64,000 nucleotides of DNA. Origin: Glebionis coronaria. Taxonomy: Eukaryota > Streptophyta > Magnoliopsida > Asterales > Asteraceae. The translations under genes and the position numbers were made by a program. Below are positions 34,775 to 45,245 of this stretch, in pieces; position 1 is the first letter of the stretch; every line of letters starts with the position of its first letter. The stretch lies in NCBI GenBank assembly GCA_025667525.1, contig CM046874.1:279432380-279496379 (forward strand), read 5' to 3'. A model generated the notes under the pieces. The model did no database searches. It was not told the DNA's origin and saw nothing but the letters and a program-made list of their open reading frames with translations.

Positions 34775-36754
34775 ATGCACGACAAAGCTAGAGAAAGTAG
34801 AATGACTTCATTTCGACTACTTCGGTCCCATTTGTCGAACATTTCTCTACTTAATGAAGGAAGCGGATTTGTGACACTCTTTGGTCAAGACCGTCATATA
34901 TTCATGGAATCGATACTCATTATCCTGAACCAATTAACAGAGCAACTCCACAATGAAGACTTTAATCACTCTGCATCGGTACTTGCATATAAGGCTCTTG
35001 TGACACAACTCACGCCTTTCCTCCATTTCAATATCGTCAAGTCTGGAAGTTCAGTGATTTACCAGTCATTTCTTCGAGATACACATACCGAGCTTCAAGT
35101 TTTCCGTGGTACACTATTGAAACTCATGGCATCGGTATCGTCTTCAATTTATGAAAGATCTAGACTTCAACAAACGTATGATAATGGAGTGCAAGCATCT
35201 ACGATGCAAGAGAAATATGATCATACGGTTGACAACTTGGAGCCTAAAGATGGCAAGAGCATGGAATGGGGAGGAAAGCATGATACAAGAAGCATGTCAG
35301 GTACAGATAATATTCTTCATATGTTGTCTGAAATGAATGCGCTAATTCACAATCCTGCTAATTGTTTTATGACTGCTTCTTTAACCAAGTCTGATTCTAG
35401 GATTAAAGAGCTTGAAACGATTTTAGCTCAGCAATCCAAAGAGCTTGAGGATGCCAAAATTGAATTTTCAAAGAAAACGGAGAAATTTGAAACATATTTT
35501 GAAAAACTTGAAAAGTCAAACGTTGTTCTTGAACGAAAATTGGATCAAACTGTTCTAGATTCTAAAGCTGAAAAGGATAATCTTTTGAAACAAATTAAGT
35601 TGCTTGAATCTAAATTGGCATCCCACGATAACTTGCTCAAAGAGAATGAGACCTTAAATGTTCAAGTACAGGAAAAGGTATTTGCTATAGCTGCTTTAAG
35701 AAATGAATTAAGGAAAACTAAAGGAACTAGCGTGGACACTAAACTTGAAAAACCATCAATCTTGGGGAAACCGCCTACAAATCAGTTCGTCAGACAACCG
35801 ACTGTCAGACAACCTACTACATTTAGATCCGAGCGATCACAATCCTCGAGACCGCGGTTTGCCTCCCAAGTTGATATGGTTCATCTTTCTAGAACAGTCA
35901 CTCCACCATCTAGGCCCAATGTGACTAAAACAGCTTTTGCAAGACCTAATCACATGATTGCCTCTAATTTCCCTAGACATAGTCCTAAGAATACGTCTGG
36001 AACTAGTTCAAATGACGTTCGCCATACTTTTGGTCTAAGGGAAGCTAAGCAAAAGACACAAGTAAGAGATAGGAATTTTAAACCTAGTCAGATGCCTTCT
36101 AGCTTACCCAACACTGCTAAATGTAGCATGTCACATCCTAGGAGCATCAATCAATCATCTAGGAATTCTAGATCTTACTCGGACATTAAATATGCTACTT
36201 CTAAAACATGTAGAAAATGTGTCTTTACGGCAAATCATGATTCTTGTATCAAGAAACTACTTAATGAGGTGAACTCCCGTGCTAGACTTAAATCCCAGTG
36301 GGTTTCCAAAATCAAACCCATTGGTAAAATGTGGCGCCCTACTGGTAGAACTTTCACCCTTGTAGAAAACGAGTGCCCTTTAACTAGGATAGTCTCCGAT
36401 TCTATTAAGACTACTAGGGAGGAAATTGAAAAGGAGGATGCATCACCTAAGCATGAACTTAAGGTTTTCTGTAAAAGGAAACGTTTACCAGCTAAGACAA
36501 GTGAATCATCTCCTCAGAACACCTCTAGCACAAGAAAAGAAAACTGCGAACCCCCACTTGCTTCTAAGATAGATATCGCTAACCCATATCAAAGCATGCA
36601 TATTCCTAATGAGAATGCAGGTACCAAAAAGGATGTTCCAAAAGAACGAAGTGGTCCAATCATTGTATACCATTCAATTAAGGACACTCTCAGAGTTTGG
36701 TTGCTGAAGAAGCTGATATCTAAGAAACAAGTGTCTCAGGGGATTTGCAGTTAA
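34775..36754 (+). CDS. Copia B gag-like protein (659 codons)
   Basis: Frame is open from 34655; 34775 is its first ATG. Residues about 205-315 form a Lys/Glu-rich coiled coil (FSKKTEKFETYFEKLEKSNV region). A Ser/Arg/Pro-rich segment follows, then a zinc-knuckle-like C479-x2-C482-x5-H488-x2-C491, and a block ending FTLVENECPLTR. This coiled coil plus 'CRKC...HDSC' arrangement is what I recall from Asteraceae copia polyproteins, where protease and integrase follow; here the frame ends and pol is absent. Probable role: particle assembly and RNA binding. The same gene is shattered in element A. N-terminus uncertain: related sequence in another frame lies at about 34640-34748. Confidence 0.75.
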   Translation: MHDKARESRMTSFRLLRSHLSNISLLNEGSGFVTLFGQDRHIFMESILIILNQLTEQLHNEDFNHSASVLAYKALVTQLTPFLHFNIVKSGSSVIYQSFLRDTHTELQVFRGTLLKLMASVSSSIYERSRLQQTYDNGVQASTMQEKYDHTVDNLEPKDGKSMEWGGKHDTRSMSGTDNILHMLSEMNALIHNPANCFMTASLTKSDSRIKELETILAQQSKELEDAKIEFSKKTEKFETYFEKLEKSNVVLERKLDQTVLDSKAEKDNLLKQIKLLESKLASHDNLLKENETLNVQVQEKVFAIAALRNELRKTKGTSVDTKLEKPSILGKPPTNQFVRQPTVRQPTTFRSERSQSSRPRFASQVDMVHLSRTVTPPSRPNVTKTAFARPNHMIASNFPRHSPKNTSGTSSNDVRHTFGLREAKQKTQVRDRNFKPSQMPSSLPNTAKCSMSHPRSINQSSRNSRSYSDIKYATSKTCRKCVFTANHDSCIKKLLNEVNSRARLKSQWVSKIKPIGKMWRPTGRTFTLVENECPLTRIVSDSIKTTREEIEKEDASPKHELKVFCKRKRLPAKTSESSPQNTSSTRKENCEPPLASKIDIANPYQSMHIPNENAGTKKDVPKERSGPIIVYHSIKDTLRVWLLKKLISKKQVSQGICS

Positions 36755-36770
36755 GCTTGTAGTGTACAAA

Positions 36771-37600
36771 GGACTTATAGTCACATCACAGACTATAACT
36801 CGATCTTCAAAGAAAGGAAAGTTTATCGCCGATGGTAAACTTATCCTAACAACGAGAAATTAATTTTTCTCGGGCATGAGCTTATATCAAAAACATTCCA
36901 AGTTTTTAAGCTCATGCACAATGGCTCCTCGTTAAATGACAGACGATGACCCGGACATCAGAGATAGGGAAGTTTATCTACACAACGATAACTTACCCTC
37001 TTAACAAGAAATTAAGTTTTCTTGGACACGAGCTTATCCTAAAACCATTCAAAGGTTTTAAGCTCGTGTATAAGGCTCTTCATTAAATGTCAGATGATGA
37101 CCCGATCTTCAAATTAAGGAAAGTTTATCGCCGATGATAAACTTATCCTCACAACGAGAAATTAATTTTTCTCGAGCATGAGCTTATGCTAAAAACATTC
37201 CAAGTTTTTAAGCTCATGCACAATGACTTACAGTTAAATGTCAGACTGTAACTCGAACTTAAAATACAGGAAAAATTATCTTTTATGATAACTTATCCTC
37301 TTAACGAGAAATTCACCTTTCTCGGTCATGAGCTTGTATTAAAACATTCGAAGTTTTAAGCTCAGAAAGGAAAGTGTATCTTTTAAATAAGAGAACTTTT
37401 CCTCATAACGAGAAATTAACCTTTCTCGGTCATGAGCTTTCCGTTAAAACAAGTCAAAGTTTTCAAGCTCATGAAAACGATTTCTAAGTAAATGTCAGCT
37501 TAGGACTCGTTCTTTAATTAAAAGGAAAGTTTATCGCCGATGATAAACTTACCCTTAGCAACGGGAAGTTTACGACTTCTCGGACTTGAGCTCGTTTTGC
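36771..37600 (+). repeat. Tandem array of structured ~150-bp units (copia B)
   Basis: Five to six units start near 36816, 36968, 37119, 37268, 37374 (short) and 37522. A typical unit has four inverted repeats in order. H1: GTTTATC/GATAAAC. H2: CGAGAAA/TTTCTCG. H3: GCATGAGCTT/AAGCTCATGC with an inner AAAAAC/GTTTTT. H4: a 6-7-bp stem around a TAAATGTCAG-like loop. H4 examples: TTATAGT/ACTATAA (36775-36798) and TTACAGT/ACTGTAA (37228-37251). Lies 17 bases after the gag stop, on the transcript strand. Confidence 0.9.
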
Positions 37601-40429
37601 AAGATATTCAACATCTTAAGCTCAAGTAATTGGTTTTCAAAACGTTGAACACAATTTTTCGAGAGTTTCTCAAAAAGGTTTTCTAAATCTTTCAAAATTG
37701 TGTGTTCAAAAAATGTTTTGATAAAAAGAGCATGTCTTCTGGAATCGATAATATTTACGATACTAGAAATGTCATTCAATAATGACACGGGGTTGTAAAT
37801 AAAGTTCGAGCAGAAGCTCAAATGTTTTAAAACATGCTCAAAATGGTTTGCTATTATTTCAGATAGTAACCCGCTTTTCATAATCAAGTCAAGCATTTCA
37901 CCGGAAAGCTTTGACTCAACAACGGGAATTCATTTTCTCGGGCATGGTTTACTTTACAACCATGTAAGGGATTGTGTTTACTTTATAACACAATCTAACA
38001 CGGATATATGTACGTGTCAGTGCATTTATTTGTTAAAACAAGAGAAATCTTGTTTTTATGAAGTTATCATCTCTACCAACCGTAGCAATTTACAATTGAT
38101 ATCTACATACTCGACGATGCGACTACTCAAACGGCGACTACAGCTCTTTCAATAGAACACGGGTCAGCAATTGAGGGGGAGCAATTGTCCAGCAATTAGA
38201 ATCTTTTACGCTAAAAGTGCCAAGTTCACATGTTGGTGTCAAGACAAAGCTATCAATCGTACACATGGAGTAAAGAGATAACTTCAGACATGATGAGGCG
38301 ACCAACATTCATGAACAAGAACCATGTGCTTCTTTCATATGATGTTCTCCATCATTCAGGTCCAACCTCATAAATTGCTAATCTTGTGAATACATTATCA
38401 TATATGATCTTTGCACGTGATAAATACCTTACACTTTTGTTTAAAAGGTATTTAATTTACGTTTCAAGTACACCCTCATTAATTTGAGGGGGAGCTTGTG
38501 TAATTCATGAAGATAATTGGCTTTGCATTTTTCTTCCCAAAATTTTCTTAAAATGCTATTAAATCAATTGATATTAAAAACATCGATTGGGTTAATATTT
38601 TTAATATGGGGGAGAAAATGTGATTTAATATGGGAAATGATTAATCACAAATGGTTTGACTTAACGTGCTAGCTCATCCCGACATGTGCGAAATGTTTTC
38701 GGATATCGTGGCATTATTTGCACTATCTAAATGGATTTCATGGTGACATACACTTACCCAAAACATCTCTATTCACGACGGTGAAGATTGTGGTGACATA
38801 AGGATGGTAGGATAGGTTAAAGTCCAATGATTCCTCTAGAACCGGAGGAATCTTCCCAAGGACATTCCATAGCTAGAAATAGTAGTCCTTAGGAAAGATG
38901 GAGAAAGATTGTGAACGTAGCTGAATACCGACCAAGTACTTAAGTTAGCACTGGAACAATCACAACAAGGTGCTAGTGATGACGTATTGGTAAGCATTGA
39001 AGGGGTTGAAGAATGAAAAAGAATTGTAAAGATAAAGGGTGTAAAGAAAGAAGCCCTCCTTACAACTTAGGCAGAAACCGGGTCAATACATATGCTATTA
39101 AGATCATTGTTTAATGATTCTTGATATTGAAGACAGACATCATGGACCCAGTGATGCAAAGCACAACCCATCCCAGCTAACTCAGATATCTCTTAAAAGG
39201 TATTTGTTTTAATCACACGGAGACAACACGTTATCTATTAATTTATTCACTCCGAATAAATTGGTATTGAAAAGGTGGCACTCCTCTCCAGCCTCCGATC
39301 ACTAAAATCCAAAGTGCACGATCGAGTCTAGAGCCATTTGAGATCATTAAATATCTCATTAGGACACACTTTCATAATTCCTTGCTTCTTCATACACTGT
39401 GAAAAGTAAGAAAGATCTTAAGAGTCCTACGCAAAATCTTCATGATCTTGCCTGAACATCCGAGTAATACGAAAGTATTTACAATGAAGATGGAAATCCT
39501 TCTTGAGCGAATATCAAAAAGCTCATGGTAGGTGACTTGTGCGATTCTTTATAAATCAAACTTGTGATAACTGGAAAGCAACAGCTGTTTAATTCTTAAC
39601 TGAATTTAAACACGTTCCAGGCCTCTACGCAATATCTCAGTGATCTTCCCAGAACACTCAGAGTGATACCTTTGTGTTCACGGTGATGAGTGGAAATCCT
39701 TCTAGTGTTAACCTCAAACAGCACTTGGTAGGTAACTTGCAAGATTCTATACGAATCAAGCTCGTGACAACTGGAAAGCAACGATGGTGCGGTTCTTAAT
39801 TGAATTTCACTTGTTCCAGGAACATGAATTGACAGCTTCAAATCATGCGGATATTATTATCCAAATGATTCACTCTTTATGTTCGCAGTCAGCTTTGGAC
39901 GGTCGAATAAAGAGAACGGGTTTACCCGCGAAATCCTGTCAGGAAGTTACTTAATTGAAACTATCCGTCACGGGTACGATATCTAATATCGTCCAACGGT
40001 CTTCATCGACCGGAGGTAAAATGCTACCGATTTAGAATGAAATGTTCAAAGCCATTTCTTTCGTGTCTACTTATGTTGCGGCATTTGAAGACGGTGGCGT
40101 TGCGGAATCCAAGAAGAAGTCGTCCCCACATGCTTATACTGCATACACTAAGTACTTCAACGAATTCAAGAAAGTCTGAAGGTCAAGTCTTCTGCTGTAT
40201 CAAACTCTGAAGCTTTCAAGAATTATAAAGGTATAAGTATGTGGAACATGAAGTCACGAAGAGGCGAATATCACAAGTGATGAATGCACAAGGTCAAGGC
40301 AAGAGAACATGCTCAAGACTAAAGTCAAAGATCTCATCAGCATATTCACAAGAACAAGATCGAAGACTCAAGCATAGTATGCTAGGTTTAAGATTTTGTA
40401 AAATGGTGTGACCTCCCTTTGGGGAAGAT
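37601..40429 (+). other. Copia B non-coding tail
   Basis: 2.8 kb with no credible frame. It contains several PPT-like tracts (TTGAGGGGGAGC at 38171 and 38484, ATATGGGGGAG near 38605), an inverted repeat ATATTAAAAA/TTTTTAATAT near 38570-38608, and a diverged direct duplication of about 200 bp (39429-39830). All recur in element A, so the tail was inherited as a unit. Confidence 0.6.
39429..39830 (+). repeat. Diverged ~200-bp tandem duplication (copia B)
   Basis: Landmarks repeat 200-201 bases apart: GGAAATCCTTCT (39492, 39693), CTGGAAAGCAAC (39571, 39771), GTTCCAGG (39615, 39817). The left copy holds the hairpin AATAC/GTATT. Element A has the same pair near 55720-56120. Confidence 0.7.
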
Positions 40430-40544
40430 TGTTGGAAATACGTTTTTCCAAGGAAAGTCTCGGTCACATCATTATTAGCATAGATCACGAGCTATAGACT
40501 ATTTAGGACATTGTAACTTGGAGTGACCTCTCTTTGGGGGAGAT
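40430..40544 (+). repeat. Truncated extra LTR start plus second polypurine tract
   Basis: TGTTGGAAATACGTTTTT begins at 40430 after GGGGAAGAT, and again at 40545 after GGGGGAGAT. The 115-bp piece resembles the first 50 bases of the 5' LTR (AAAGTCTCGGTCAC) and then diverges. Element A has the same arrangement (about 56740 and 56855). Confidence 0.75.
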
Positions 40545-40835
40545 TGTTGGAAATACGTTTTTACGTATTTAGAAAGGATCGGTCACTCCAATGATATTGG
40601 GCTCGTGATCCAATATAGCCCATATAGCCCACATGTAGGGTGGGCTATATAAACCCCCCTCCTAGCATGTTAGGAGGGGTTGTTGGTTCACTTACACTTT
40701 GATAATCACATTTCCATTTTCCTTTCAACTCTCTCCTTTCTCTCTCTTCTTTCTCTCTCTAAGTTTCTTCCATTTATCATCATTCAATAGTATAATCCAA
40801 ACAATGTCTAATCCTTAGAAAATATCGATCCTACA
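40545..40835 (+). repeat. Copia B 3' LTR, 291 bp
   Basis: TGTTGGAAATACG ... GATCCTACA, preceded by PPT TTTGGGGGAGAT. Contains TAGCCCA/TGGGCTA (40625-40647), TATATAA, and CCCCTCCTA/TAGGAGGGG (40656-40679). The first 54 bases match element A's 3' LTR far better than B's own 5' LTR. Confidence 0.85.
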
Positions 40836-43800
40836 TTTTCCATAGACAAGCCTATAAGGCGTACAACCAATTGGTGTTTTAAAAGCCGTCCTAAACGCCC
40901 ACAAAGCATCATCAAGCTTATCCGACCAAGAAGCTCGATGCTCTCCCACCGTTCTCTCTAAAATCCTCTTTAAACCACGATTTGTGACCTCGGTTTGACC
41001 ATTTGTTTGAGGGTGATACGCGGTAGAAAGTCTATGATTCACTCCATATTTCTTCATAACTCTCGTGAATTGATCATTACAAAAGTGCGTACCACGATCA
41101 CTTATGATGGCCCGAGGTACACCAAATCTAGCAAACAATTGTTTCAAAAACTTCACAACAACTCTAGCATCATTGGTAGGTAAGGCTTTAGCCTCCACCC
41201 ATTTGGACACATAATCCACCGCCACAAGTATATACTTGTTTCCCTTAGAGGATGGAAAAGGTCCCATGAAATCAATGCCCCACACATCAAATATCTCACA
41301 CTCTTGGATAAAATTTTGTGGCATCTCATCACGTTGTGTAATTTTTCCTTGTCTTTGACACACATCACAAAATTTCACCATTTCATGGGCATCTTTGTAA
41401 ATGGAAGGCCAATAGTAACCCGAATCAAAGACTTTCTTGGCGGTGTAGTTAGGCCCAAAATGTCCACCCGTAGGTCCTTTATGACACGCCTCTAAAATCT
41501 TAAATGCCTCGGGCCCATCTACACACCGTCTAATGATTTGGTCCGCACATTTCCTAAAAAGATATGGATCATCCCAAAAGTAATACTTAACTTCCTTAAG
41601 AAACTTCTTCTTTTGTTGATAAGTAAGACCCTCAATAAGCACATTGCCCACAAGATAGTTTGCGATGTCCGCAAACCAAGGTGTGGCATCCTCTTGGGAA
41701 GAGATAGACATGAGCTCCTCTAATGGAAAGGATTCATTGATTTCTTGGTGTGGGAAATCTCCTTGAAAAGGATGCTCAAGTCTACTCAAATGATCCGCCG
41801 CTAAATTCTCGGCCCCTTTCTTATCACGAATCTCTATCTTAAACTCTTGAAGCAACAAAACCCATCTCAAAAGCCTAGGCTTAGCATCTTGTTTTGTCAT
41901 AAGATACTTGAGAGCGGAATGATTCGTATACACTATGGTTTTGGAAAGCACAAGATATGGTCTAAACTTCTCAAAAGCATATACTATAGCAAACAACTCT
42001 TTTTCCGTGGTAGTGTAATGAAGTTGTGCACCGGTCATGGTTTTACTCGCATAGTGTATAGGTTGAAAATGCTTATTAACTCTTTGTCCTAAGACGGCCC
42101 CCACCGCATAATCACTAGCGTCACACATAAGCTCAAAAGGTAATTCCCAATTTGGAGAAACCAAAACGGGAGCCTTAGTCAATTTTTTCTTAAGAGTCTC
42201 AAAAGAGTCTAAACAATCTTGGTTAAAAATGAAAGGAGCCTCTTTCTCCAAGAGGTGAGTCATCGGTCTAGCTATCTTAGAAAAATCTTGTATAACGCGC
42301 CTATAAAATCCCGCATGACCTAAGAAACTCCTCACACCTTTAACCGAGGTGGGTGGGGGAAGCTTAGCAATCACATCAATTTTAGCTCGATCAACTTCTA
42401 ATCCCTTGTTGGATATCTTGTGTCCTAAAACAATCCCCTCTTTCACCATAAAGTGACATTTTTCCCAATTAAGCACCAAACGTGTTTCCTCACAACGCTT
42501 AAGCATTCTCTCAAGATTGGTGAGACATGAGCTAAATGAATTTCCAAAGACGGAAAAGTCATCCATAAAAACCTCCATGGTTTGCTCTATCATGTCATGG
42601 AAAATCGCCATCATGCACCTTTGAAACGTCCCCGGTGCATTACATAAGCCAAAAGGCATCCTCTTATAAGCAAATGTACCGTAGGGACAAGTGAATATGG
42701 TCTTTTCTTGATCCTTAGGGTTAATGGGTATTTGGAAATAACCCGAAAAGCCATCAAGAAAACAATAGTACTCATTTACCGCTAAGCGTTCAAGCATTTG
42801 ATCCATAAAAGGAAGCGGGAAATGGTCTTTCCTAGTTGCCTCATTGAGTTTTCTATAATCAATGCAAACTCTCCAACCGGTCACAAGTCTCGTGGGAATA
42901 AGCTTATTGTTCTCATTAGGCACCACGGTGATTCCACCCTTCTTTGGAACACAATGAACCGGGCTAACCCATGGAGAGTCGGAAATGGGATAAATCATAC
43001 CCGCATCTAAGAGTTTAATCACTTCCTTCTTAATAACCTCATGGATTTTTGGGTTAACTCTCCTTTGGTTTTGAATGGCGGGTTTATAGTCATCCTCCAT
43101 AAGGATTTTGTGAGTACAAAAGTGTGGATCAATTCCCCTTATGTCGGATATTTTCCATGCTAAAGCTTTCTTATGTTTCTTAAGAACTTCAATAAGTTGC
43201 TCCTTCTCATCCTCTTTCAACTCTTTAGCAATAATCACCGGTAATTGGTCTTTGCCCTCTAAGAAAGCATACTCTAAATGGGATGGAAGGTCCTTAAGTT
43301 CAATGGGAGGTGGACTTTCTATGGAAGGTTTTACTATGGAAGGTTCCTCAATGGTAGTCTCTTGTGGAATAGGAGAAGGAATAGGGTCCTCATTGAGCAA
43401 CTTTTGGATTGTAAAAATATCTTCTTCCCAATTGATGGGAGAATCATCATCACCAAGAAAGTTTGACTCAAATTCCTCCAAGAGGAAATCACTCTCTCCA
43501 AAAGGTGTTAAAGAGGGAGCAATTGAGGCCACGGTTTCAACATGGGGCATCTCATCACTAGCACTCTTACAAGCATCATGAAAGTGTTCATTACACACTT
43601 CATCTAGCACATCAACAATGTTAATAGTCTCACAAGGTCTAGACTCCTTAACCTCTTTCCTATCACAAACTTTCCCTAACTTAAACACCACTCTCTCATC
43701 TTCTACTCTCATAATTAATTCTCCTTCCGCCACATCTATCAAGGTACGACCCGTTCTCAAAAACGGTCTACCAACAATCAAAGGCACTCTAGGATCCATG

Positions 43801-45227
43801 TCATAATCAACCACTACAAAGTCGGCCGGAAAGGTAAACTTATCCACACCTACAAACACATCTTCCGCTATACCTATGGGGTGAGCTATGGTTCGGTTGG
43901 CTAGTTCAAGAGTCATCCTAGAGGGAGTGAGCTCGGGAAGAGATAGTTGTTTCCAAACCGATAAAGGCATGAGGTTTATGCTCGCCCCTAGATCTGCCAA
44001 AGCCATGCAATTTTCAACACCGGGAAAATTACAAGGTATCAAGAAGCGCTCCGGATCTCCAAGTTTTGTTGGTAAGGTTTTAAGTAACACCGCAGAACAA
44101 TTTTCATTAAGGGATGTGTTGGGCAAATCAACCAATTTTTCTTTGTTTGAGAGCAAATCTTTGAACATCTTAGCAAACTTTGGCATATAAGCAAGAGCTT
44201 CCGCAAAGGATATATTGATGTTGAGTTGCTTGAACATCCTTAAGAAGTTGGAGACTTGGATGTCATCCTTGTTCTTTAACTTGTCTTTTTTCAACCTTGA
44301 AGGATATGGAAGAGTAGGTTTTGGTGTAGGTGGAATAGGTGTTGTAGTGGAAGATTTGTCTTTGTTAGCTTCTTCATTGGGAAGTGTGGAAGGTAACGGA
44401 GAAGTATGAGGAGGTTGAGAAGGTGTGTTTGAGTGAATAGGAGCATTTTGAGGAGGTGAAGTAGAAGTAGAAGGATTGTCAAAAGTAGGAGCACAAGTGG
44501 GTTGAACAATAGTAGGTTTAGGAGGTGAAGGATCCTTTGTTGTTGTTCCACTCCTTGTTGTAATGGCATTGACATTGGCCCTAGGGTTTGTTTGTGTGTT
44601 GGAAGGTAAAGCCCCTTGTGGTCTTTGATTTAATGCCACCAAAACCCTATTGATTTGGTCATTCATTTTCTTCTCCATAGCTTGGAACTTCCTTTCATTC
44701 TCTTGATTCATCTTTTGCAAGAGATCCATTGTGTTATAATCTTGAGGCACATAACCTTGAAAACCTTGAGATTGGAAAGGTAAAGGTTGGGCATTAAATC
44801 CTTGATTTGGTGGATAAAAGGTATTTGCTTGAGGTTGAAATTGATTTGGTGCCTTGTAGTTATTTCCTTGATAAGTTGGTCTTTGCCCTTGATTCTTTGG
44901 TAAAATTGGAGGTGGATTTTGTTGAATTTGGGTGGGTGGTTGGGGTGGGAATCCGGGTGGAGTAAGGTAATTTTGGGATTTGTAAGAAAGGTTATTTGGA
45001 TTGATATTAGGCTTGAAGTGCTCACGATGTTCCTCTTGGTAAGCATAGCATTCCCCTTGATAAACTTGCACCTTATCATATTGTTCATAAGAATGGGGAC
45101 CTCCACAAGTAACACAAGAAAGAGTAATGGCATTCACATGATTTGAAGAATTGTTCAATGACATGGTCTTAAAAGTTTGAAGCATTTCTTGTTGTACTTT
45201 CAAGTTCCTCTCACTATCTCTATCCAT
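40836..45227 (-). pseudogene. Athila-2 gag C-terminus, protease, RT, RNase H and integrase core
   Basis: One open frame of 1464 Athila codons (six more at its end are copia LTR). Zinc knuckle C38, C41, H45, with Tyr at position 50 where the last Cys belongs. Gln/Pro-rich linker, then protease D412-LGAS. RT with D825 (FLDGFSGY) and FMDD 887-890. RNase H has D1036 (CDASDY), E1075/E1077 and D1145, but YTNH with N1102 replaces the usual YTDH catalytic Asp. Integrase: H1249, H1256, C1287, C1290, then D1319, D1377, E1413. Truncated after YGK by copia B. Upstream it continues from the gag frame across a single TAA at 45246-45248. RT and integrase look intact, but the altered knuckle and RNase H argue against activity. 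Confidence 0.92.
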
Positions 45228-45245
45228 CCTTTGAAAAATCTCTTG

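Larger units (their letters stand above)
34211..40835 (+). mobile_element. Copia element B: gag-only Ty1/copia relative inside Athila-2 integrase
   Basis: 6625 bp. 5' LTR 34211-34510, PBS 34513-34525, gag-like frame to 36754, hairpin array 36771-37600, non-coding tail with repeated PPT-like tracts, PPT 40531-40544, 3' LTR 40545-40835. The two LTRs share their ends and layout but differ through most of their length. No 5-bp duplication is visible: the integrase codons on either side join with at most one extra base. No protease, integrase or RT sequence was recognised, so it needs enzymes in trans. Confidence 0.82.

Noticed and set aside
36771..37600. CRISPR-like array
   Set aside because: Units are contiguous 150-bp tandem repeats without unique spacers, in a plant retroelement.
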